Source: Ettlia oleoabundans
Lineage: Eukaryota > Chlorophyta > Chlorophyceae > Chlamydomonadales
Direction: 5' to 3'
Length of the DNA stretch: 15,988 nt
Assembly (NCBI GenBank): GCA_019693395.1
Contig: JAAMXP010000168.1
Span: 1-15,988 of the forward strand
The translations under genes and the position numbers were made by a program. Of this stretch, positions 7,598 through 15,988 are shown one piece after another. Numbering within the stretch: the first letter of the stretch is position 1; each line of letters begins with the position of its first letter. Below the pieces are notes generated by a model. It was not told where the DNA came from. It saw nothing but the letters and a program-made list of their open reading frames with translations, and ran no database searches.

Positions 7598-10500
7598 CTA
7601 CTGCCCTCGCCCCTTTTGTTGCTTGCGGACGTTCCAGCAGAGTCCCTCTCGCATGGAAAGAAAGTAATCATGCGATGCATCCAGGTTGCACACCATGGGG
7701 GCGGGCCAACGGCTCATGCTGATCAGCACGCTGTCACCGGGGCGCAGCTCCTGCCTCCCCCGGCCGTCAAAGGAGCAAAAAGCGCTGCTACGGCTGTCCA
7801 GAGGAACCTGCAAGGCGTGCTGGTCTGGGTATATGTGGGTGCCGGGCGACGCACCGGCCAGGGTTGAAGGAGCGGCCTGGCAGCTGAATGCTTGGAGTCC
7901 AAGCATTGGGCAGGTGCTGCCGCACTGGCAATGCGCTGTGGGAGCGGATTATGACAGCAATCGCCGAGTCACCTTGACGCGCAGGGTGAGGTGCTCGGGC
8001 AGCACCAGGGGGCGCGAGGACAGGGAATGCGGGCAGATGGGTGTGAACATGAAGCAAGGCACCCCAGGGTGAACCATGGCACCCCCTGCAGGGGCATGGT
8101 GGCAGGAGCAGGAGCAGGAGGTCTGTGCGGCATGGTGCATGCGAATCTATGCGTGATGTTGCGCTGGCGCGCTGTTATGGGGCTACAAATATTATTTGTT
8201 GCGTAAAACACATGGGCAAGGTTGTTCAGCAAAGTTGTCCAACGCAGCACCCTGCGTGCTGCCAGCTCATATGCAGCAACACCCAACTCCACACTGCACA
8301 CCATCCCACCATGGGATGATGCCCACCAATCTGCAGGAAGGGGTAATGATTTCCCTTCCAAACAACACACCAATCCACCCACCCACCCAGATATTCCCAG
8401 GCCCACACCTGCTGCTAGATTATAAGCTGTCGAGCCCGTGGGTGTGGCCACAATGAGGCCATCCCCTTGCACCACAGTCACGTGGTTCTGGTCCGCATAA
8501 CACTGCAAGGCAAGGAAGGTGGGAGTTAGCATCGCAAAACACAGCATGCGCGTGAGCTTGTAGCATGACCCCCGTCTGCGCTCCCTGTCCCACCAACAAT
8601 GAGCATCCGCCGCTGCCCCATCCAACAAGCCACGCAGCCAGCCAGACAGCCAGCCACCTACCCACTCACCTGCAGATTACATAGCTGCGCCTTCATGCCG
8701 CGATCAATCACCACCTGCACGCCAAAGGGCAGGGGCGCAGGTCGATCAATTGAGCCAACGCCACTCCCCTGCTGCGGAAGCCAATACACAGGCTAAGCCA
8801 ACCCGAAGCCCATGCATAGCTCCACCCACTCACATGCCCACCCGCTCATGAAAGCAATACAAAAAAACCTAGGCCACCCACCCGTCCATCTTCTTGCCCC
8901 CACAAGCCTGCCATGCACCCACCTCATTGAGCACCACATACTCGTCCTTGCAGGAGGGATAGTCGGCTGCTGCCGGGTCACCCCCAGCACTGGCGCTATC
9001 GCTGCCGCCGCCTTCTGACACTAGGTCAGCGGAGGAATAGGCGCTGCCATTGCCGTTGCCGTTACCACGAATGATACGGCACTGCGGAATGGAGAGAGGC
9101 AGGCTGCCAGGCGCTGTGGGGAAGGGGTGGTGGGCAAGGCAGGTTGGCTTGCGGCCATGTTGATGGTTGGTTCCTGCTTCCTTCCAGGGCACAAAGGAAA
9201 TGATGAGGCAGGAAAGAAGGATCCTGAAAAATTGTGTCCCGCCGCTCCTCCCAAATACTTGCAGCACCTCCCGTGTGTCACACATCGGCTCCGCACGGGC
9301 CCCCAGCCTGCGGCTGGTGCCACTCAGCCATGGCCATTTGCCTCCCGACTGCAGCCACAGCACACCCACAAGTGCTGCCCACGCAACCAGACCAACTGCT
9401 CATGGGCCCCCACTTGCTTGCCTGTAGCCTGTGACGCAGCATAAGGGCCACCCCTCGCTCCAGCCCAGTCACTTTGCTGAGCACCTCCTCCATCTGTCCG
9501 ATTTGGAAAGGGGTCATAAACCCTAACGAACCCATGGCAAATGGTACCAGCGGTGGTACTGCCCCCGCAGCAAACAGCCCGCAGGTCCACAGCACGGTAC
9601 CGTCACCCCCTAGGGTGATGACTAGATCCAACTGGTGGCCCACAGAGCATGGTACCGCAGGCGGGCAACCGCAGGGCGGCTCTTCCCAGGTGAGAAGCTG
9701 CCGCTCAAGGTCCACTGCAGTACCATTGGTGGTGCCATCAGCGGTATTGCCAGCAGAGGAGGATGACTGGCCGGCGATGTGCCGTGGAGGGAGCGAGCTG
9801 AGGACTGGGGCGGGCCGGGGAGGCAGGGTGCTAAGCTCCGCTGATAGAGGGGGTGGTGGTGGCGGCAACACAATGAACTCCGACTTGGGCCGCGGCGGCA
9901 GCGAGGTGGGTGCTGGTGTGGGTGCTGGGCCCGGCCAGCTGTCGCCGCTATCCATGCTGCTACCAACTGAGCTGCTGACAACCTCAGCTAGTTTTGCACC
10001 CGCCGCAGTAGCATCAGCAGTACCACTGCCAGCCTGCAGGTACTGTTGTACCGCCTCTGTCAGCTCAGCGTGCACTGCAGGCTCCACATAGACAGTCATG
10101 CCGCGCCGCAGGAGCCAGGCAATAGCTGCCACGCAGCTGTCAAACACCGCCGGTACCGGCTTATATACTACCAGTATCGTAGAGGGCGGCGACAGCCACT
10201 GCAGCTTGAGGTGCTGCCCGCTGGCGCGCCACCTCGCCTCCTGATCGTCGTCCATGCTACTGCGGGCGGGGGATAGCGAGGGGCATAGCGAGAGGAAAGC
10301 AAGTTCAAGTTGGTGGTACATCCAGTCAGCGAAATATAAGCGGGCCAGGGCGATAATCACAAGCCAGAACCAGCAGCCTGGTAACGCATGAACAGAGCAG
10401 GAAGGCGGTTGAGCCAACATTTAGGCTGGGCGGGGAGGCTTGCTATGGCAACGCATGCAGGTCACAACAAGCAGGCAGGCAGGCAAGCGGGCAGGGCAGC

Positions 10501-12297
10501 ATGCAAGCATGCAGAAAGGCGGGGCAGCACAATGGTAGTAATCAAACCAGCGACAAAGAAGCATTGAAAATGAAAAAATAAGGCAGGAGGAAAAGCAGCA
10601 CTCACTTGGGTTCCGCCTCTCCCAGGCTAACCAGCCCATTGGTGCTCTCATACGGCTGACCCTTGTGCTGCAGCCCGCCCCGCAGCGACGGCGCTGAGGG
10701 AGAGTGGCCCAACAGCAAGGAGGCACTTGGCGAGTGGGGCAGGGCAGAAGAGCCATCGGCGGCGTTATGAAGTGCGGCGCGCCTGGGGCTGTCCTGCGGT
10801 TGGGTGGAGCAGGCAACACCGAAGAGCAGGAGCGTTGGGGCAGCAGTTAGGGGATGCATGCAGCGCATGGCGGCAGGAACTAGAGTCCACTGACAAGGGG
10901 GGGTGATCCTCAAGGGCACAAGGGTCACCGTCAACACAACTGCAACTGGATATGTTGAGACAGCATACCGATACGACTTGGGAACGGCATCACACCTACA
11001 GTTTCCCAACGTCAATACAATCCTGGCTTTAATAGGTCAACTTCCACTCACCCCCATGTGCCTGTCGCGCCCATTTGGGTGCTGCGACTGGTGCCTGTGA
11101 TAGTTGCGAGGCACCGCCGCTATGAGCTTGAATCGAGCCTTGCCCGGCCGCACCACGCCTTGGGCTGTCGCAGCATGGCGGACCGCTGCCTGGCGGGCGC
11201 CCGCCGCGGCTGCCCAGGATTGGGCGAGAGCCACCGACACTGCGGCGGCAGCGGTGGCGCCTACGCCTGCTGCACCATCATCGTGTAGAGCCACCTCCTG
11301 CCCCTCCTCGCCCTCACCGCGGCTGCAAGATCCACCCAGATCCGCAGCTGCAGGGCAGCCGCCAGCTCCCGCTGCTGCCGCTGAGGCGTCTCTCAGGAAT
11401 GAGCAGGCTGCCAGCATGCTGCTGAGGCGGGAGAGTGCCAAGCTGCCTTCTAATGCGTGCCCAGATTCCAAATCTCGCTCTAGTTCTTGCCTAAGCTTCT
11501 CCAGCCGGGAAGCCGTGCTGTTGAGGTGGTCCAACATGTCTGGCATGGGTAGCAGCGCGGGGGCGGTGTGGCGCCGAGTGGACGGCGGCGGGGGCGGCGA
11601 GGCAGGCGCGACAGGTGCTGGACGACCGGTAGCTATAACCCCCAGTTTCCCTCCTACTCCTGATGCTGCTGCTCCTATTGTTGCTGCCGAGTCAGAGGCT
11701 GTTCGTGATGCAGCAGCTGTATAGGTGGATGGCTGGGTGGCTGAGGCTGCGGCTGCGGCATGTTGCTGCTCATGCCCCGCTGCTGCTTCCTCCTCTCCAT
11801 CCTCCTGTCGCTGCCGCTGCTCCTGCTCAAGTCTCTCTCGCAGCTGGTACTCCTGTTCATACCTGCATGCGAACAGCCAGTAACAGGATGAGTAGAACAG
11901 ATATGTCCCAGGAAGCGACTTACAGATTGCTGCTCAAACACAGGCGGCGGAAGAGTTGCCCGTGCTAACTGCGGCCGGGAGCCTGAGGAGGGGGCTTGCC
12001 AAGCTTGCAGAACAAGGCCAGCGTAACCCTTCGCATCGAAGCATTTGAGGTGTACACCACCCTGGAACTCAAGCCCACCCTGACTGAACTCACAGCTGCT
12101 GCCAGTGACTGGCGGCCTGTTCCGCCGTCACCACCGCCCGCTTTGCCTCTTCCACAGCCTGCTGCACGCCTGCGGGGAAGCGGGTGGGGGCAGCGGAATG
12201 ATTTCAGCACTGCCTTACGACGCCGCTCCGCCACGCGAACCGCACACGCACCAGCCACGAGGGAGTCCAAAGGCGCGGCCGCCATCTCTTGCTCCAT
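7598..12297 (-). CDS. NAD kinase (ATP-NAD kinase), plant-like, with long N-terminal extension
   Basis: Phosphorylates NAD to NADP using ATP. Minus-strand exons: 12252-12297, 11924-12169, 11052-11852, 10606-10889, 9422-10259, 8923-9081, 8670-8714, 8409-8502, 7973-8085 and 7598-7807. Phases match at every junction except a 1-nt excess inside exon 2; ignoring it gives about 944 aa. The catalytic half starts near residue 476 (LKLQW, then ILVVYKP and [11 protein letters not shown]). It holds [13 protein letters not shown] (GGDGT at 676-680), [44 protein letters not shown] near 818-839, then [17 protein letters not shown] and SFDGRGR, in the order seen in plant NAD kinases. The intron after exon 5 has a GC donor. 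About 450 N-terminal residues contain coiled coil ([27 protein letters not shown]) and Pro/Ala-rich stretches. A separate upstream gene is possible, but no TGTAA lies between exons 3 and 4. Start ATG 12297 follows an in-frame TGA. Localisation is unclear. The catalytic part is near certain; the extension is moderate. Confidence 0.87.
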
Positions 12298-12903
12298 GAC
12301 GTCTCGTCATACGCCCATCTCAATGGACACGACTGGTGATACCGTTAGGTCCAGTCGGGTGAGTAAAAGATCCACGCTGGTACAGTACTACTGGTCTTCC
12401 TGTCGCTCTTCTTCTTCCGCACTCCCTCGAACTACTGGACGAAATGCGGGGACATGCTCGCCTACGAACAGAAGTAAATGATAGGGTGCTCCCTTGATGA
12501 GGTTGGTCTTGTGCTGCAGGCACAAGCAGTGGTTGACCTGCCGCCACCTTGATATCGGCGGCATGCTGGCCCAGCATCGCTGAGCTATGAACCAGTTCCT
12601 ATCGTTGTACACAAGACTGTTTTGCCTGCTGAAACGCAGACGCTTTGCCTACTGAAGCTTTGTCCTGGTCATGAGCAATCTGCGCCTTATGCCTGCAGTA
12701 AGGCACCTGGTCACCTCGGCCAACGCTTGATGACCGCTGCATGTCGTGCTCCTTGGGCTGCAAGGTGGTGCTTCACTGCTGCCATGGCCCTCCTAACCTC
12801 ACACAAATCTGAAATCAATATGTGGTCTGGAATGTTGTCAGGCATGTTATGTCGAATCAAAAAGTAAAGCTTGCGTTGAATGCAGCAAAGGCGCTGCTTC
12901 GCA
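12298..12903. other. Region upstream of NAD kinase; possible unassigned minus-strand exons
   Basis: This should contain the NAD kinase promoter and the 3' end of the membrane-protein gene. No minus-strand TGTAA was found, so the membrane gene may have further 3' exons here. Two protein-like minus-strand pieces exist. One follows an acceptor ending gatttcag near 12870 and reads DLCEVRRAMAAVKHHLAAQ. The other follows a tgcctgcag acceptor near 12520, reads HKTNLIKGAPYHLLLFVG and ends in an acidic tail at a TAG at 12388-12390. I could not connect either in phase with confidence. Confidence 0.3.
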
Positions 12904-14550
12904 TCACCCCTTTTCAGCATGCGCCAGCACCTGCACACCGTTTGCGACCAGGGAGACATGAAAACATAGGCCCAAGAATACGAAGAGCGCCATCACCCAT
13001 GCTGGACTCTGCATTTCTTCTAACAACCAGTCCACTAAAGCATACCCCCGCTCCTGCCAACGCTGCTCACGCGGCAAGCACAGTTGCCGCCGCTGCTGCT
13101 GGTGCTGCAGGAACAGACGAGCTTCAAGCGCTGCCGCAGCGGCTGCCGGCAGCTTCAGACGCAGGCTGAGGTTGAGGTAGGCCAGCACAACCGCACACTC
13201 ATCCCGAGGGGGCAAGGAGGGACAGCCAACAGATGCCACAACGCTATCACACAGAACGCTGAAAAGGCTATAAAAAGCGTGAATCAGCCTCTCTGCTGCC
13301 GGGCTGGCCATGAACGCGCTGGTGCAGACTTCCCTGTTGCGCCGCACGTAAGTGGCAGCCATGAGGGTAAGCAGCGGCAGGGCCCAGCTGCAACAGTCGG
13401 AAAAACGCACAAGTGCAGTAAGGAACAGGTCAACACACACGTTGTTGGGAGGTCAAGCTGAGGAGCAGCGTAGGCAGTCAAGTCCATTTGGATGTGCCCG
13501 CGTGGGTGCAGGGTGAAGATCACAGCTTTTGGCAGGTCCCGCACCCTGCCTGCCTTGCCTTGGCTTGCCTTGCTCCTTTGCTCCAGATGCGTGGGTGCAA
13601 CATGTGCAAGGTATAAACCAAGCAGCTCACCTTATGCGCAGGGGCCTAGCCCACATCATGAGCTGCACCACCGTTGTGCTGACGTACAGCAGCAATGCCA
13701 TGTGCCGCAGTGCGAGAAGCAAGCCTACGTCGCCGTCGCTGTCGCTGAAGGGCGACAGGGTGTCGACCCACGCCTTTGGTCAGATATAAGCGGCACTCAA
13801 AACCTCCTCATCGAGGAGCGCAACGGCTCCGATAAGCTCACGCCAGCGGCAGTAGCTGCCGCCATCTGGCGCGCCGGAACTTAGCCGCCGCCAAACAAGC
13901 TCCACCACATACGAGCCCAGCATGATGGCCAGGTGGTTGTGGGTGATGGGTGAGGCGGCGGGTACTCTGACCCAGTAGGTGCCTTCACTGAAACCCGCCA
14001 ATAGCGAGGATTTAACACTAAAGTTCACGGTACGCTCTGCTGTGCACATCCACGTAAACGGCACAGCAAAGTCTGCTGAAGAACTTTGCCGCAAGCTGGG
14101 TGCCTCCCAATGCATCCTGCCGATGGCATCCGTTGCAGTATGAAAACGCGAATCACAGCAGCTTTGCGTCACAACATGCCGCCCATTCTGATATGTAAGA
14201 TATAGCTGCCTACAACGCGCGTGTTTTAGCCTCACGATGGACATCCAGTCGGTGATTCCCGGGTAGGCAGCATTGGCCAGGTTGAAGCGGCGGGTGAAAA
14301 GGAGGGTGGGGGCACCCGAGAGTTGCATGCTGCAAAAAATGCCTGCAGTCTTAAACTGGAACGGGACATTGGGCCAGTGCAAAAGGACATACATTCATGC
14401 AACAGACGGTTTGCACAAGGCAGTGCTCCGAAATGCAGCGGCAGCGGCAGCAAGAATGGCGGGCAGCAGCGCAGCCAGCGAGTGCCGTCGCAGCCTGGGC
14501 TGGCGGGCAGGCAACTGCGTTGCTCGCCAATGAGAGATGCGAAAATGCAT
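12904..14550 (-). CDS. Multipass membrane protein of unknown family
   Basis: Not a family I recognise. Probable minus-strand exons: 14417-14550, 14236-14329, 14034-14095, about 13783-13987, a block ending at donor 13631, and 12904-13387. Hydrophobic segments include LAALLPAILAAAAAAF, HLAIMLGSYVVELVW, HMALLLYVSTTVVQLMMWA, ALPLLTLMAATYV and VMALFVFLGLCFHVSLVA. Basic stretches (PRLRRH, YVRRNREV) and a Gln/Arg-rich loop lie between them. Exon 1 to 2, 2 to 3 and 3 to 4 agree in phase, though the exon 3 donor (gtaccg) is weak. The block ending at 13631 joins exon 6 in phase 2 with good gtgagc and ttgcag signals. The junction between exon 4 and the next block is unresolved: the same frame runs through a TGA at 13780-13782. 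Start ATG 14550 and stop 12904-12906 are tentative. Few residues look catalytic; a membrane role is all I can support. Confidence 0.5.
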
Positions 14551-15498
14551 GTTATCGTGGTTGGCGCGCACCCCAGCGACTCTTCTGCAAGCCACTCTGT
14601 CGATTGCGAGCGTTGCTTCACAACAAATACATAACCTGGGTCCGTCTTCGGGATATCATGGACGGATGATGATGGGAGATTGGCGGCTTTGCAGGACGCA
14701 ATTCCGCCGGCGGAAGGGGGTAGGGCCAGGCTGGTGGCGCAGGCGCCAGTCCCAACTTTAAGTCTGGGTCCCAAAAAGGCTTTGTGGGCAGATAAACCCA
14801 TTGTTCGTCGTACAAGGTGTCGGATAACATGTTTGCTCCAGAGGGCGCCGAACACTTTCAGTTGGATATGTGGTGCTGGATATGTAAGACAGCGAAGCGG
14901 GCCGCTTGACGTCCCTGCCGCATGGCTAGCAGGCGGGCCGAATGGCATCCATGCACAACAACACATGGGAACCATTTCATTCTTAGCTGCGAACTGATAC
15001 CGTCTACGGCCTTATGGTCTAGCAGGCAGCAACGGAAGTCACTGCAGGCAGCGGTGATGTCGGGCCAAGCTGGGTGCACCCAAGCTTTGCCGGGCAGCAA
15101 GCACAGCAGCACCTTATGAAGACATTCTTAGACTTACGAAATTGGTGAGGATAAAGCCTGGTTATTGAGCAATAAGCAGAAACAATAACAAAACAATAAG
15201 GCATCAACACGGATAGCCGGGAGTCGCGCGAGGGGACCTCACGCCATCATATGACTATGTGGCGGTAAATTGTCATGGCACATGTGCTATCCAAATCCCT
15301 TTGCAGCTGACGGCTTGGCCGGGCCGTACTAGGCTCATACGTGGCACGAGCGGCCTTGTACTTCGCCAAGCCCATGCAGTGGCTGCTCTAGGCTAGGCCC
15401 CAAGTAGTGCCTCCATGACGGAGCGGTCTATATAGCCAGGCATCCTTGCGGGCTTGGGAGGTTGATTAGATCAAGCCAGCTCCTTCATTGCAACCACC
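14551..15498. other. Intergenic stretch with no confident gene
   Basis: Somewhat less GC-rich in places (15120-15200 has runs of aacaataa). A minus-strand frame at 14618-14830 has a protein-like N-terminal half (TLYDEQWVYLPTKPFWDPD) and a Pro-rich second half. It lacks an identifiable family and in-phase neighbours. It could be an upstream exon of the membrane gene or chance. No TGTAA for the right-edge gene was seen. Confidence 0.35.
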
Positions 15499-15988
15499 TT
15501 ACTGGAAATCCGCCTGCTGCGAGGTGCCTGCCGCCAATGATGAAGGGCCCTTGTCCATCTTGCGGCGGAAGCGGGCGGTGCCATAGTAGCCCTCCTGCAA
15601 GTACCCCCATCAGGCACGACACCAGAGAGAGGTGGAAGAGTTAGCAGCATAATGGACAAAATCTACATCCTCAAGCCAACCCCTGTGCTTGGTGGAAAGG
15701 CTCGCCTGGGGTTGACCCGCAGTCAAAGCAGGGTTCTTGGTGAGGTGCTGCAAAATCCATCAGCACAGAGCAGCGCAACCACAGTGCAAACGCATGCGTA
15801 TCACGAGGGCGTGACATCAGTAACTCCAGTGCAGGCTATGTTAATGCATATGTGGTATGGTATTACATGCGCACCAGCGTGACCTCTATCTCTGATGTTG
15901 AGGGGTCCCCCACACTCATCTCCTCCTCCTCGCTGTCGCTGGGCTGGTAGTCACCACGCAACCGCCGCTCCAACTCACCAGGCTGCAG
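15499..15988 (-). CDS. 3' end of an unidentified gene (last two exons, partial)
   Basis: Minus-strand exons 15875-15982 (perhaps extending to the window edge) and 15499-15594, joined in phase 0. The penultimate exon begins after a ctgcag that could be an acceptor. It encodes PGELERRLRGDYQPSDSEEEE, an acidic, CK2-site-like stretch, and ends EIEVTL at a gtgcgc donor. The last exon follows ttgcag and begins EGYYGTARFRRKMDKGPSS, then a short polar tail ending QQADFQ and TAA. A basic/aromatic block after an acidic Ser-rich block suggests a nuclear or nucleolar protein, but this is only composition. The family is not recognised. Confidence 0.5.

Noticed and set aside
8104..8122. GGAGCA-like run as a possible regulatory array
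   Set aside because: Only three imperfect units, in an intron of NAD kinase, with no wider pattern.
9474..10091. 205-codon plus-strand open frame
   Set aside because: Shadow of NAD kinase exon 5, whose opposite frame carries the GGDGT motif.
11104..11724. 206-codon plus-strand open frame
   Set aside because: Low-complexity Ala/Ser/Pro shadow of the large minus-strand exon at 11052-11852, which is exactly 267 codons and phased on both sides.
14232..14975. 247-codon minus-strand open frame
   Set aside because: It overlaps a better-phased exon (14236-14329) in another frame, and its Cys/Pro-rich composition suggests chance openness.
1..15988. CRISPR array, insertion sequence, prophage or bacterial operon
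   Set aside because: No spaced direct repeats, transposase or integrase motifs; dense spliceosomal introns and TGTAA signals show a eukaryotic nuclear context.

Overview
The window looks like nuclear DNA of a green alga (Chlorophyta, probably a chlorophycean). It is GC-rich, and its genes are split by short GT-AG introns ending in tgcag. Poly(A) signals are TGTAA, and small tetranucleotide repeats sit in introns. The proteins are plant/algal types: an SBP-box transcription factor, a plant-like NAD kinase and a DUF1917 protein. No ribosome-binding sites, operons, tRNA genes or transposase were seen. Gene models were joined by eye from splice consensus, reading-frame phase and remembered family motifs; there is no transcript support.

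Layout, left to right. (1) 21-2476, plus: the 3' two thirds of an SBP-box transcription factor, its 5' end outside the window. (2) 3654-5819, minus: a DUF1917/UPF0696 (BLES03, human C11orf68-like) gene, about 280 aa in eight exons, convergent with the SBP gene. (3) 6470-6982, plus: an apparently intronless 170-aa J-domain protein, divergent from DUF1917. (4) 7598-12297, minus: a ten-exon NAD kinase model of about 944 aa, convergent with the J-protein gene. It has a long coiled-coil and low-complexity N-terminal extension, a Pro/Ser-rich insert before the GGDGT motif, a GC-AG intron and one apparent 1-nt frameshift. (5) 12904-14550, minus: a multi-exon multipass membrane protein of unknown family, with one unresolved junction at an in-frame TGA. 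(6) 15499-15988, minus: the last two exons of a gene that continues off the right edge.

The genes share no obvious pathway; this reads as an ordinary compact algal nuclear locus with alternating convergent and divergent pairs. I found no CRISPR array, mobile element or defence-like system. The points most worth checking are the lost zinc-ligand histidine in the SBP domain, the NAD kinase N-terminal extension with its frameshift, the NAD kinase insert, the C-terminal end of the DUF1917 protein and the in-frame TGA in the membrane gene.
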